Below are positions 52,668 to 61,236 of a DNA stretch of 64,000 nt, piece by piece. Numbering within the stretch: position 1 is the stretch's first letter; each line of letters begins with the position of its first letter. The position numbers and the translations under genes were made by a program. The notes beneath the pieces are model-generated. The model worked only from the letters and a program-made list of their open reading frames with translations, had not been told where the DNA came from and searched no databases. The stretch is taken from contig NZ_BAAAXG010000013.1 of the NCBI RefSeq assembly GCF_039535475.1, forward strand, positions 138,936 to 202,935. Direction: 5' to 3'. Source of the stretch: Streptomyces showdoensis. Lineage in GTDB: Bacteria > Actinomycetota > Actinomycetes > Streptomycetales > Streptomycetaceae.

Positions 52668-53327
52668 GTGTCCCTGAACCCCGCCGAACACGACCGGAAG
52701 TACGGCGAGCTCGACCAGGTCGTCCGGGCCCATCTGGGGCTCGGTCCGCACGTGCCCGAGGCCGTGGACGCCTATCTGCGGCAGACCTGGCGCACGCGTC
52801 CCTGGGCCATCGCCGTCGCCGCCGGGCAGCTGCGCGCCTACGCGGACAACCCGCCCGGCCGGCTGCGGCTGCGGCTCGGCGAGTACTACCGGCTGCCCGA
52901 CCTGGGGCTGGCCCCCGAGGAGGTCCACGGCTGGCTGACGGGGCTGGCCGACCGGCTCGACGCGTCCCTGGAGGCCGGGCAGGCACCGCCGCCGGCCGCG
53001 CCCGGGACGCCCTGGGAGTGGCGGGCCCGCTTCCCCGAGCTGGCGCAGCTGCTGGGCGGCTGGTTCTCGCAGGACATGCCCGAGGAGTTCGGCGACCACG
53101 AGGCCGCGCTCGCCGACTATCTGGAGGGCACGGACCCGGGCCTGGTGGCCCAGCTGACCGGGGAGCTGCACGAGCTCCTCGCGCTGCCGCTCGGCGAGGA
53201 CGGCCTCGCCCTGGCCCTGGTAGCCCTCGGCGCGGAGGTCCAGCCCCCGGCCCCGTACACCCCGGGCGCGTGGCTCACCGCGCTGGCCCTGGGGCTGCGC
53301 GGGCCGGGCGGGGCGCCGCCGGCCTGA
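52668..53327 (+). CDS. CdiI-type immunity protein
   Basis: A 219-residue protein with two parts. RAHLGLGPHVPEAVDAYLRQTWRTRPWAIAVAAGQLRAYADNPPG split by an LGEYYRLPDLG linker forms the N-terminal half. RFPELAQLLGGWFSQDMP ... LVALGAEVQPP and WLTALALGLRG is the CdiI_2-like contact-dependent inhibition immunity domain. It should protect against an RNase A-family toxin. GTG with AGAGG upstream. The last codons are duplicated downstream (see repeat). Confidence 0.78.
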   Translation: MSLNPAEHDRKYGELDQVVRAHLGLGPHVPEAVDAYLRQTWRTRPWAIAVAAGQLRAYADNPPGRLRLRLGEYYRLPDLGLAPEEVHGWLTGLADRLDASLEAGQAPPPAAPGTPWEWRARFPELAQLLGGWFSQDMPEEFGDHEAALADYLEGTDPGLVAQLTGELHELLALPLGEDGLALALVALGAEVQPPAPYTPGAWLTALALGLRGPGGAPPA

Positions 53328-53347
53328 CGGGGCGCCGCCGGCCTGAC
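53310..53347 (+). repeat. 19-bp tandem duplication across the cdiI stop codon
   Basis: GGGGCGCCGCCGGCCTGAC occurs twice in tandem (53310-53328 and 53329-53347). The first copy contains the TGA stop of the immunity gene; the second is non-coding. CGGGGCC-CTC-GGCCCCG (53347-53363) follows as a short terminator-like hairpin. Confidence 0.7.
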
Positions 53348-53363
53348 GGGGCCCTCGGCCCCG
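53347..53363. terminator. Short hairpin after the immunity gene
   Basis: CGGGGCC and GGCCCCG pair around a three-base loop, between the converging immunity and receptor genes. Confidence 0.5.
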
Positions 53364-53380
53364 AAGGTGACCGCCCCGTC

Positions 53381-54028
53381 TCAGTGCACCGGCTCCTCCA
53401 CCGCGGCGGAGTCCAGGAGCCGTTCGGCCCGGTAGGGGGAGGTGTCGAGTTTGGCGAGGACGCCGATGCTGGCGATGTTGGGGAGGATCAGCTGGTAGAG
53501 CCGGGCGATCTCCTCGGAGAGGGCGCGGTCCTCGGGGAGGGCCTCGGTGACGAGCTGGACGCCGGTCCAGGCGCCGACGGCCAGTCGGGCGATCTCGGCG
53601 GGGACGGCGTGCGGGAGGAGTTCGCCGCGTTCCTTGGCCTCGACGAGGAGGTCCTGGCCCAGGTCGATCCAGTCCGGCCAGCGGGTGCCGAACAGGGTCC
53701 GGGCCTTGGGGTCCACGGAGAGCTGGACGGCGGCGCGGAGCATCGGCTCGCGGGGCAGCCGGTGGGCCAGGAGGAGTCCCAGGTCGACCCATTCCTGGAG
53801 TTTGTACGTCTGCGGAAGGATGCCTTCGCGGGTCACGGCGCGCGCGAGCACGCCGTGGGCCATCGATTCCTTGGTGGGGAAGTGGAAGTAGAGGGCGCCA
53901 CGGGTCAGCCCGGTCCGCTCGACGAGCGCCGCGATGGTGGCGGCCTCGTAGCCGACCTCGATGAAGAGGCTCGCCATGGACTCGAGGATGGACTCACGCG
54001 TGCGGATAGCCCGCTCCTGCCGCGCCAC
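53381..54028 (-). CDS. scbR: Gamma-butyrolactone receptor, ScbR/ArpA family
   Basis: A 215-residue TetR-type protein, the same length as ScbR. The N terminus ARQERAIRTRESILESMASLFIEVGYEAATIAALVERTGLTRGALYFHFPTKE is characteristic of butyrolactone autoregulator receptors, and LSVDPKAR, GELLPH and VGAWTGVQLV match the ligand-domain blocks. Ligand binding releases it from operators to switch on secondary metabolism. GTG at 54028 (longer in-frame ATG has no ribosome site). The TATGTTATC-rich AT patch just upstream may hold its operator. Confidence 0.88.
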   Translation of the reverse strand: MARQERAIRTRESILESMASLFIEVGYEAATIAALVERTGLTRGALYFHFPTKESMAHGVLARAVTREGILPQTYKLQEWVDLGLLLAHRLPREPMLRAAVQLSVDPKARTLFGTRWPDWIDLGQDLLVEAKERGELLPHAVPAEIARLAVGAWTGVQLVTEALPEDRALSEEIARLYQLILPNIASIGVLAKLDTSPYRAERLLDSAAVEEPVH

Positions 54029-54113
54029 TCGGCCGCCCCCCTCGGAGTCTCCGCTGACAAAGGCTCGGTATGTTATCAAGCGTTCGCACACTGTTCGTAC
54101 GGGCCCGTGGGGA

Positions 54114-54155
54114 GGACGCGGGGCCGGGGGCGGGGGTTCCCCCGGCTCCGCGTCC
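54114..54155 (-). terminator. Terminator of the carboxylic acid reductase-SDR operon
   Basis: A 17-bp stem (GGACGCGGGGCCGGGGG against CCCCCGGCTCCGCGTCC, one G-T pair) with an 8-base loop lies 18 bp beyond the SDR stop. Confidence 0.65.
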
Positions 54156-54173
54156 CTCCCGGGCGGTTCGCCC

Positions 54174-54956
54174 CTACTGGTTGACGAAACCGCCGTCCAC
54201 CGGCAGCACCGTCCCGGTCAGGAACGGGCAGCGGTCGCTGAGGAGCCAGGCCGCCGCGGCGGCGATCTCCTCGGGTGCCGCCGTACGGCCCTGCGGGGTC
54301 ATCGAGTTGACCGTGCGTTCCAGGCCGGGATTGCGCCGGAACCAGTCCTCGGTGATCTCGCTGCGGGTGGTGCCGGGGGCGACGGCGTTGACCCGGATGC
54401 CCTGCTGGGCGTACTCGTCCGCCGCCGCCCGGGTGAGGCCGACCACGGCGTGCTTGGCCGCGATGTAGGGCGCGGCGGCCGGGATGGCCACCAGCCCGGC
54501 CACGCTGCTGTTGTTGACGATCGCGCCCCCGCCGTGCCGGAGCATGGCGGCGATCTCGGGCCGCAGGCAGTTCCAGATCCCGCGTACGTTGACGTCCATG
54601 ACGGTGTCGTAGACGTCGTCGCCCATGAGGTGCAGCGGGGTGCGGTCGCCGCCGATGCCCGCGTTGTTGAAGGCCGCGTCGAGGCGCCCGTACCGCGTCT
54701 CGGCGTAGGCGACGGCCCGGGCCGCGTCGCCGGGCCGGGTGACGTCGCAGACGACGTACCCGGCTTCGGCGCCCTTGGCCCGTATGTCCCCGGTGAGTTC
54801 GGCCAGGCGGTCCTCCCGGCGCGCGGCGAGGACCACCGTCGCGCCTTCGCGGGAGAACACCCGGGCCGCCGCGGCGCCGATGCCGCTGCTCGCTCCGGTG
54901 ACGAGGACGACCTTCCCGGCGAGGAGGTCGCTGTGCGTGTGGTTCAGAGGTGTCAT
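54174..54956 (-). CDS. Short-chain dehydrogenase/reductase
   Basis: A 260-residue classical SDR: cofactor motif VTGASSGIGAAAAR, NNAGIGG, catalytic Ser in IVNNSSVAG, YIAAKHA (YxxxK) and a PVDGGF C-terminal strand. The Ala/Arg pair in ARRED after the second strand suggests NADP. The start ATG at 54956 overlaps the stop of the carboxylic acid reductase (ATGA). A likely role is reduction of the aldehyde or a keto intermediate made by that enzyme. Confidence 0.87.
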   Translation of the reverse strand: MTPLNHTHSDLLAGKVVLVTGASSGIGAAAARVFSREGATVVLAARREDRLAELTGDIRAKGAEAGYVVCDVTRPGDAARAVAYAETRYGRLDAAFNNAGIGGDRTPLHLMGDDVYDTVMDVNVRGIWNCLRPEIAAMLRHGGGAIVNNSSVAGLVAIPAAAPYIAAKHAVVGLTRAAADEYAQQGIRVNAVAPGTTRSEITEDWFRRNPGLERTVNSMTPQGRTAAPEEIAAAAAWLLSDRCPFLTGTVLPVDGGFVNQ

Positions 54957-57900
54957 GCCCGTGTGCCTACCCCGGCCGGGGCTCCCATCAGCCCCTTCAG
55001 GTCCCTCGCGTACTTCGCGACGAGCTCCCGGCCGAGGCTGGGTATGTCCTGGTGGCCGTCGACCCGGCCGGCCCGGACGACGGCGCGGAACCGCTCGGAG
55101 GGGATGACCGATCCCGGCACCGACTCCTCGGGCTCCCGGAAGCCGTGCAGGATCTGCAGCGCCGTGTACGCGCGCTGCGTCTCGGGGAGGGTGCGCATCG
55201 CGGCCTCGAAGCGGACGTACCAGTCCGCGTGGTCGTCCACCCGCTCGATGCGGTGCCCCTCCTCCGCGAGCCAGTCGACGATCCGGTCGAGGGAGACGCC
55301 GTCGTCGTTGGGGTTCACCAGGCTGAAGGTCCGGTACTGGGGTGCGGTCGGGCCGCCCCCGCGCCCGCCGAGGGCGACCACGGCGGCGGCGGTGAAGTCG
55401 ACGGGCAGGCCGTCGTAGTGGGCCCGTTCGCCGTCCGCGCGGTAGAAGCTGCGCGGCGCTATCCCGGTGGCGAGCACGCTGAACAGCAGGCGGCTGAACA
55501 TGTCGGGGACGTTGAGCTGTCCGCCGTACCTGCTGTGCGCCAGGATCATGTTGGAGCGGAAGGTGGTGACGGGCAGCCCGCACAGGTCGTGGGCCTCGCG
55601 CAGCAGGACCTCGCCGGCCCACTTGCTGGTGGCGTAGCCGCCCGCGTAGCCGCCGTCGACCTCCATCACCGGCAGGGCGGCGCGGACGTCGGTGTACTCG
55701 TCGAGGGCGGGCTCGCCGGGGCGGGCGGTGGCGACGGCGACGCTGGAGATGTAGGTGAAGGGCTTCATCCGGCGGGTGAGGGCCAGCTGGACGAGTTCGG
55801 CGGTGCCGACGACGTTCGCCTCGAACAGCTCGGGGTAGGGCAGGACGTGGTTGACGAGCGCGCCCGCGTGGACGATGACGTCGACCTCGTCGGCGAGCCG
55901 GTCCCAGGTCTCCTGGTCCAGGCCGAGGCGCGGGTCGGCCATGTCGCCGGCCACCACCTCCAGGTGCCCCTCGGCCAGTTCGCCGTAGGTGCGCAGGAGC
56001 TCGGGGTCGCCGCTGTCGAAGGCCGCGTCGAGGCGGCCCCGGGCCGCGGCGGCGTCCTTGCCGCGCACCAGGGCGATGAGGCGTCCGCCGACGGGGGCCA
56101 GCCTCTCCAGCCAGGTGAGGACGAGGAAGCGCCCGAGGTAGCCGCTCGCTCCGGTGAGGAACACGGTGCGCGGCTCGCCCTCGGCGCGGGGCAGGGCTCG
56201 GGCGTCGGCGAGGGTGCGGGCGTCGAGGAACGCGTCCAGGGTGAGGTCCTTGGCGAAGACCTCGGTGCTGCCCTCGCCGTGCACGGAGGCGAAGGTGGGG
56301 CGGTCCGCGGCGGCGCCGCGCCGGGCCTCGATGTGCTCGGCGAGGTGCCGCAGGTCGTACGCGGGGCTGATCAGGAGGTCGACCGGTACGCGGACCCCGA
56401 AGGTCTCCTGGAGCAGGGTGGAGAACTGCACCGCGGTCAGCGAGTCGCCGCCCAGGTCGCGGAAGTGCGCGGCGGGGTCGACCTCGGCCAGCGAGCCGGA
56501 GATGAGGGCCCGGACGGCGCGCTGCACGGTCTCCAGGACCGGGCGGTCGGCGCCGGCGGCGCGGATGTCGGCCAGTTCGGCGTCCTCGCGGGCCTCGGTG
56601 TCGGCGTAGAGCTCTTCGAGGCGCTCGCCGTAGCGTTCCACCAGCCGGGGCCAGAGCAGCTTGCGGTGGTCCGACAGCAGGCCGTTGGCCTGGCTGAAGG
56701 GCTCGGTCTCGATGAGGACGTCGCGGGGTATCTCGTACGAGTTGAGCCCGGCCTCCTTGGCGAGCTCCTGGAGCGTCTCGCCGATCCGCTGCTTCAGCAC
56801 CGGGCTTTCCGCGCCGAGTTCGGCGAGCGTCTCGGGGGTGGGGACGACCACGGCGAGCAGGTAGGAGCGCTCGCTGTTGCCGTAGACGAAGATCTGCCGC
56901 ACGAGCGGACTGGCGGCGAAGAGGGCCTCCAGGCGGGAGGTGGCCACGAACTCGCCCTGGGACAGCTTCAGGACGCTCTTGCGGCGGTCCACGATGGCGA
57001 TCCGGTCGGGGCCGAGCTCGGCGGCGATGTCGCCGGTGCGGTAGTAGCCGTCCTCGTCGAAGAGTTCGGCGGACAGCTCGGGCTGCTTGTAGTAGCCGGG
57101 GATGATGACGTCGGTCTTCAGCAGGAGTTCGCCGCGCGGGTGGGGCGTGTCGGTGCGGAAGTAGCCGAGTTCGGGGACGTCGGCCAGCTTGTAGTCGCGG
57201 ACCGGCGGGCGCAGCAGGACGCCGTCGACGGAGACGCCGGCGGCCTCGGTGGAGCCGTAGACGTTGTGCAGTTCCAGGCCGAGCAGGGACTCGGTGAAGG
57301 CGGTCAGTTCGGCGGAGAGCGGGGCGGAGCTGCTGCTCGCCCAGGTGACCCGGCCGCCCAGGACGTTCTCGCGGAGGTGGGTGCGCACCTCGGCCTCGGC
57401 GGTCGCGCGGTCGGCGCCCGCGGCGACGCGGCGGTCGACGTCGCCGCGGAAGCGCTGGTGGAGCATCTCGCACACGCGGGGCACCAGGGAGAGTTCGGTG
57501 GGCCGGGCCAGGGCGACGTCCTCGAAGAAGGTCGACAGGTCGCTGCTGGCGGTGAAGTAGCTGGTGCCGCCGCGCGCCATGGTGGCCTTGAGCGAGGAGT
57601 GGCCGGCGACGTGGCTCATCGGGGCGTAGTGGAAGGTGACCGCGTAGGTCTCGTCGAACAGCTTGGCCCAGGCGCCGCCCCACATGGCGGCGGCCAGGCG
57701 CTCGGTGTACATGGCGCCCTTCGGCGTGCCGGTGCTGCCGGAGGTGTAGATGAGCATCGCGAGCGGGTCCTCGCCCTCGGCCGCCGTGAACAGCGGGGCC
57801 TCGGGCAGGGCGGAGCCCCGCTCGACGAGGTCGCCGAGGACGTCCAGGGTCACGTCGGGCCGGGTCTCGGCCAGGCGTTCGCGGGCGGCGGCGAGGGCCT

Positions 57901-58384
57901 CGCGGTGGGCGTCGGCCTCGGGGTGGACGTCGAAGACGACGAGGCGCCGCACGGCGTCGCTCGCGGCCACCAGGTCGACGGCGACGTGCAGCCGCTCCAG
58001 GCTGGCGGCCACGGTGAACGGCTCGGTCTCCGCGACGATGGCCCGCAACTGGGCCGGGGCGGAGCTGGTCTGCAGCGGGACCGAGACGGCGCCGAGGTGG
58101 ATGCAGGCCAGGTCGATGGTCGTGTAGTCGCGGCTGGTGAAGCCGAGCAGGGCGACCCGCTCGCCGGCGGCCAGCGGCCGGTCGGGGTGGTGGTGCCACT
58201 CGCTCGCCACGGCGCGGACCCGCGCCCACAGCTCGCGGTAGGTGGTGGTCTCGTAGCGGGGCAGCAGCCGGATCGAGACCCGTCCCGTCTCGGCGTCCGT
58301 CGCGAGTTCCTTGACGCGCTCGCCGATGGCGGGCCGGTCCGCGTGGCTCTGCATGACAGATGCCACCACTTGCGCAAGTCGCAT
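54953..58384 (-). CDS. car: Carboxylic acid reductase (adenylation-carrier-reductase)
   Basis: A 1143-residue three-domain enzyme of the Nocardia CAR family. The adenylation domain (1-640) has IYTSGSTGTPKGAMY and GYYRTGDIAAE; the carrier domain has FRDLGGDSLTAVQF with the phosphopantetheine serine (about 670); the reductase domain (about 750-1140) has the NADPH motif VFLTGASGYLGRFL and YATSKWAGEVL. It activates a carboxylic acid and releases the aldehyde. ATG at 58384 with GGAG upstream. A 4'-phosphopantetheinyl transferase from elsewhere is needed. Flanked by GBL receptors, so it is probably under quorum-type control. Confidence 0.92.
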   Translation of the reverse strand: MRLAQVVASVMQSHADRPAIGERVKELATDAETGRVSIRLLPRYETTTYRELWARVRAVASEWHHHPDRPLAAGERVALLGFTSRDYTTIDLACIHLGAVSVPLQTSSAPAQLRAIVAETEPFTVAASLERLHVAVDLVAASDAVRRLVVFDVHPEADAHREALAAARERLAETRPDVTLDVLGDLVERGSALPEAPLFTAAEGEDPLAMLIYTSGSTGTPKGAMYTERLAAAMWGGAWAKLFDETYAVTFHYAPMSHVAGHSSLKATMARGGTSYFTASSDLSTFFEDVALARPTELSLVPRVCEMLHQRFRGDVDRRVAAGADRATAEAEVRTHLRENVLGGRVTWASSSSAPLSAELTAFTESLLGLELHNVYGSTEAAGVSVDGVLLRPPVRDYKLADVPELGYFRTDTPHPRGELLLKTDVIIPGYYKQPELSAELFDEDGYYRTGDIAAELGPDRIAIVDRRKSVLKLSQGEFVATSRLEALFAASPLVRQIFVYGNSERSYLLAVVVPTPETLAELGAESPVLKQRIGETLQELAKEAGLNSYEIPRDVLIETEPFSQANGLLSDHRKLLWPRLVERYGERLEELYADTEAREDAELADIRAAGADRPVLETVQRAVRALISGSLAEVDPAAHFRDLGGDSLTAVQFSTLLQETFGVRVPVDLLISPAYDLRHLAEHIEARRGAAADRPTFASVHGEGSTEVFAKDLTLDAFLDARTLADARALPRAEGEPRTVFLTGASGYLGRFLVLTWLERLAPVGGRLIALVRGKDAAAARGRLDAAFDSGDPELLRTYGELAEGHLEVVAGDMADPRLGLDQETWDRLADEVDVIVHAGALVNHVLPYPELFEANVVGTAELVQLALTRRMKPFTYISSVAVATARPGEPALDEYTDVRAALPVMEVDGGYAGGYATSKWAGEVLLREAHDLCGLPVTTFRSNMILAHSRYGGQLNVPDMFSRLLFSVLATGIAPRSFYRADGERAHYDGLPVDFTAAAVVALGGRGGGPTAPQYRTFSLVNPNDDGVSLDRIVDWLAEEGHRIERVDDHADWYVRFEAAMRTLPETQRAYTALQILHGFREPEESVPGSVIPSERFRAVVRAGRVDGHQDIPSLGRELVAKYARDLKGLMGAPAGVGTRA

Positions 58385-58776
58385 TCTGGTTCTCCGCGTC
58401 ACGTGATTGGGCCGACTTCAGGAAATGAGGGAATGGGGAAGGGGACGGCCGGCGGGCGCGCGTCGGTATTCCGCGGGGAATACCGACGGCCTCGGGGCCG
58501 CTTCGCGAAAGGGCGCCGAGCCGTACTGTCCGTCACTCGATGCTAGGCACACCCGTACGGGCTTCCCGAGAATCGGCCGACTATCTGTCAGGTCCCGGGC
58601 CGGTATGGCCGACCGTTGCCGCGAGGCCTTTGCCGACGTGGTAAGAGTGGAGCGGCGCACGGGAAGTGCGCCCTGGATTCCGCCGCGACCGGGTGCCCGA
58701 ACGGGTGCCCGGCGGACCGTGCGCGGGTCCCTTTTCCGCTCACCGCTCCCCTTCGTCTCCCGGAGTGCGCATCGTC
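58385..58776. other. 392-bp divergent intergenic region
   Basis: No gene is supported. The region contains a 26-bp perfect inverted repeat (58462-58487), then a Gly/Arg-rich out-of-frame stretch, and promoters for the CAR operon and the receptor-like TetR gene must lie here. Confidence 0.6.
58462..58487. promoter_or_regulatory. Perfect 11-bp-arm palindrome between CAR and TetR genes
   Basis: GTCGGTATTCC (58462-58472) and GGAATACCGAC (58477-58487) are exact reverse complements separated by GCGG. Size and symmetry suit a TetR/GBL-receptor operator. Confidence 0.65.
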
Positions 58777-59580
58777 ATGCAGGATCGTGCCGCCAAAACA
58801 CGCCGACAATTGATCCGCTCCGCCGCCGAGGTCTTCGACCGGGGCGGATTCGCGGGATCCTCCATCGGCCAGATCTGTTCCCACGCCCAAGTCAGCCAGG
58901 GCGCCCTGCACTTCCATTTCCGGAACAAGCAGGCCCTCGGCGAGGCGGTCCAGTCGGCCGCGGCCGAGATCCTGCTCTGCGTCACCGGGCAGGTGCCCGC
59001 CTGGCATCCGGCACCGCTGCAGCTGCTCGTCGACACCTCGCACGCGCTGGCCCGGCGGGTGGCCGGCGACCTGGTGCTGCGGGCGGGTTTCGGCCTGGCG
59101 CACGATCCGGGCTGGGAGGGCGGGGCCAGTCCGTGGCAGCACTGGCGGGACTGGGTCCGCGGGGTGCTCCATCTGGCCCGGCGGCAGGGCAGTCTGGCGC
59201 CGGGGGTGGACCTGGACGACGCGGTCGCGGCCATCACGGCGGTGATGGCCGGGGTGGAGGGGCTGGAGCGCGACCCGGCCCGGGCCCGCCCCGCGCAGTC
59301 GGTGACCCCGTTCTGGCGGCTGGTGCTGCCCCAGCTGGCGGCGGACGCGGTGCGCGGCCGGACCGACCCGGCGGGCGCGCGGGTCGACGCCGTGGGCGGG
59401 TGGTGGGACCCGGCGGGTGCGCGGACCGACCCGGCCGGCGGCCTCGCCCGCCCCGGCGGCGAGTCACCGTCGGCGCGCCGGCGGCCCGACGGGCGGCCGG
59501 CGCCGCACGCCTGCGGGGCGATGACCGACGGTGAGCTGTGCGGCGTCCCCTACAGGGAGATGAGCGGCTCGGCCTCGTAG
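58777..59580 (+). CDS. TetR regulator of the GBL-receptor-like type
   Basis: A 267-residue TetR protein: AAKTRRQLIRSAAEVFDRGGFAGSSIGQICSHAQVSQGALHFHFRNKQ is the receptor-type DNA-binding domain and LRAGFGLAHDPGW...WQHWRDWVRGVLHLARRQG resembles the ScbR/ArpA ligand domain. The C terminus is longer than usual by about 50 residues and contains DPAGARxD repeats. ATG at 58777; GGAG is 12 bases upstream, and a GTG four codons earlier is possible. It may be a pseudo-receptor that answers antibiotics rather than GBL. The 3' end overlaps the converging aminotransferase gene by 31 bp. Confidence 0.8.
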   Translation: MQDRAAKTRRQLIRSAAEVFDRGGFAGSSIGQICSHAQVSQGALHFHFRNKQALGEAVQSAAAEILLCVTGQVPAWHPAPLQLLVDTSHALARRVAGDLVLRAGFGLAHDPGWEGGASPWQHWRDWVRGVLHLARRQGSLAPGVDLDDAVAAITAVMAGVEGLERDPARARPAQSVTPFWRLVLPQLAADAVRGRTDPAGARVDAVGGWWDPAGARTDPAGGLARPGGESPSARRRPDGRPAPHACGAMTDGELCGVPYREMSGSAS

Positions 59581-60368
59581 GCCCGGTGCAGCAGCTCCAG
59601 GAATTCCGGCGCCCCGGGCAGCGGCACCGCCCCGATCCGGCGGACGGCGACGCCCGGCGTCCACGAGTTCAGCACGGCCGCGCCCGCCAGTTCCGGCAGG
59701 TCGGCGGGGGTGACCTCGCGGATCCGCTGGGCGATGCCGAGGCGGTCCAGCCGGCGGCGGACGATGCCCATGGTGACGCCGTCCAGCATCGCGGCCTCCG
59801 GCCACACGACGGCGCTGCCGTCCCAGAAGGCCAGGTTCCAGATCGACGCCTCGCTGAGCCGGCCCTCGCGGTCGACGAAGGCGACGTCGTCGTGGCCCTG
59901 GTCGGTGGCCCGGCGCAGGAAGTAGGTCTTGGCGGGTTCGCCGACGTGCTTGACCGAGGGCAGGAACCGTTCGTGCTCGACCACCGCGAGCGAGAGCGGG
60001 CCCCGGGGGCCGGAGGCGGGGGGTGCGGTACGGATCAGGAGCTCGGGTTCCTCGTCGGGCGCGGCCACGGTGAACTCGCCGGACGGCAGGTAGACCGTCG
60101 CGGTCAGCGAGAGGTCGGCGGGCGCGTCCGCGAGGGCGGCGCGCAGCCAGCCCCGTACCCGCTCGTCGGGCAGGGCCCGCCCGAAGAGTTCGAGCGAGCC
60201 GTGCCGCAGGCGCGCGAGGTGCAGGTCGAGGCCGCGGATCCGGCCGTCGCGCACCTGCATCGCGGTGAAGTGGGCGTAGCCGGCGAAGGCGAGCGGCGCG
60301 AGGTCAGGAGCCTCGGCCGTCCGGTCGTTGCGCCTGGTCATCGTGGGGTTCGACTGGGTTGTCGTCAT
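59550..60368 (-). CDS. Class IV PLP-dependent aminotransferase
   Basis: A 272-residue fold-type IV enzyme (branched-chain or D-amino-acid aminotransferase / aminodeoxychorismate lyase group). The PLP lysine is in FLPSVKHVGEPAKTYFLRRA, followed by DDVAFVDREGRLSEASIWNLAFWDG and LDGVTMGIVRRRL. Substrate cannot be read from sequence. In this locus it could aminate the aldehyde released by the CAR enzyme. The start (60368) has no clear ribosome site and is tentative. Confidence 0.8.
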   Translation of the reverse strand: MTTTQSNPTMTRRNDRTAEAPDLAPLAFAGYAHFTAMQVRDGRIRGLDLHLARLRHGSLELFGRALPDERVRGWLRAALADAPADLSLTATVYLPSGEFTVAAPDEEPELLIRTAPPASGPRGPLSLAVVEHERFLPSVKHVGEPAKTYFLRRATDQGHDDVAFVDREGRLSEASIWNLAFWDGSAVVWPEAAMLDGVTMGIVRRRLDRLGIAQRIREVTPADLPELAGAAVLNSWTPGVAVRRIGAVPLPGAPEFLELLHRAYEAEPLISL

Positions 60369-60427
60369 GTCAGGACAAACGACGCGACTCCCGGGCGGAC
60401 ACCCGCCTTCACACCCCGAGGGGTCCG

Positions 60428-61081
60428 TCAGACCCGCGCGACGGCCGGGAAGGTCCGTCCGGCGGAGGGCTCCACGCGGTCGGCGCCGGCGCGGGCCGCG
60501 CGGAGCTCCATCCCGTCGAGGAAGATCTCCAGGCCCGTCTCGAAGTCCTCCTCGGTGGCCCGCAGCGGGGACTGCTCGGGCTTGTCGCCGCCGGGGAGCA
60601 ACTGCTGGGCCACGTGCTGGATGCACACCCCCTGCACGTACGACCAGAGGGCGATCGAGCAGGTCCGGGCCAGGTCCGGGTCGTCGGTGAGGTCCGCGAG
60701 GGCGTCCACCATCCAGTCGAGGCAGGAGGTGTCGGAGAAGTGCCGGGCGGAGCTGGAGGTCACCAGGGCCCAGGGGTGGCGGCAGTAGACCTCCCAGTCG
60801 AGCCGGGCGGCGAGCCGCATCGCGTCGCGCCAGTCCGGCGGCGCGGGTTCGGGGTAGGGGTGCTCGTCGCACGCCGCCTGCGTGATCAGGGTGAGCAGCG
60901 CGTCCTTGTTCGCCACGTGGCGGTAGAGCGACATGACGCCCGAGTCCAGCTCGGTCGCCAGCCGCCGCATCGAGATCGCGGCGATGCCCTCGGCGTCGGC
61001 GATGCGGACCGCGGCCGCCACGATCGCACCCCGCGACAGGCTCGGTGAACTCACTTGCCTGCCTTGTGTCTTGATGGCCAT
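60428..61081 (-). CDS. TetR repressor of the adjacent MFS gene
   Basis: A 217-residue TetR: SRGAIVAAAVRIADAEGIAAISMRRLATELDSGVMSLYRHVANKDALL is the DNA-binding domain, with a TetR_C_1-type ligand domain after it. It is divergent from the MFS efflux gene across a 155-bp gap full of matching palindromes, the usual arrangement for a drug-responsive repressor of an exporter. Confidence 0.88.
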   Translation of the reverse strand: MAIKTQGRQVSSPSLSRGAIVAAAVRIADAEGIAAISMRRLATELDSGVMSLYRHVANKDALLTLITQAACDEHPYPEPAPPDWRDAMRLAARLDWEVYCRHPWALVTSSSARHFSDTSCLDWMVDALADLTDDPDLARTCSIALWSYVQGVCIQHVAQQLLPGGDKPEQSPLRATEEDFETGLEIFLDGMELRAARAGADRVEPSAGRTFPAVARV

Positions 61082-61102
61082 GCGTTATTATACCCAGCAG
61101 CT

Positions 61103-61191
61103 TGCGTACGACGTACGCATAGATTTCGCGTACGATGTACGCACACCGCTCGCCCACGACGCGCGCCGGCCTTTCGCGTACGCCGTATGCA
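61103..61191. promoter_or_regulatory. Operator array, 17-bp palindromes with 24-bp period
   Basis: TGCGTACGACGTACGCA (61103-61119) is a perfect palindrome with a one-base centre. CGCGTACGATGTACGCA (61127-61143) and CGCGTACGCCGTATGCA (61175-61191) are variants, and CGCCCACGACGCGCGCC (61151-61167) is a degenerate copy with 11 of 17 matches. Centres fall at 61111, 61135, 61159 and 61183, exactly 24 bp apart, between the TetR and MFS start codons. Confidence 0.75.
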
Positions 61192-61236
61192 GCGGTTCGG
61201 AACTTCTTCGCACCTTCTCCTGAAAGGTTGCCCCCC

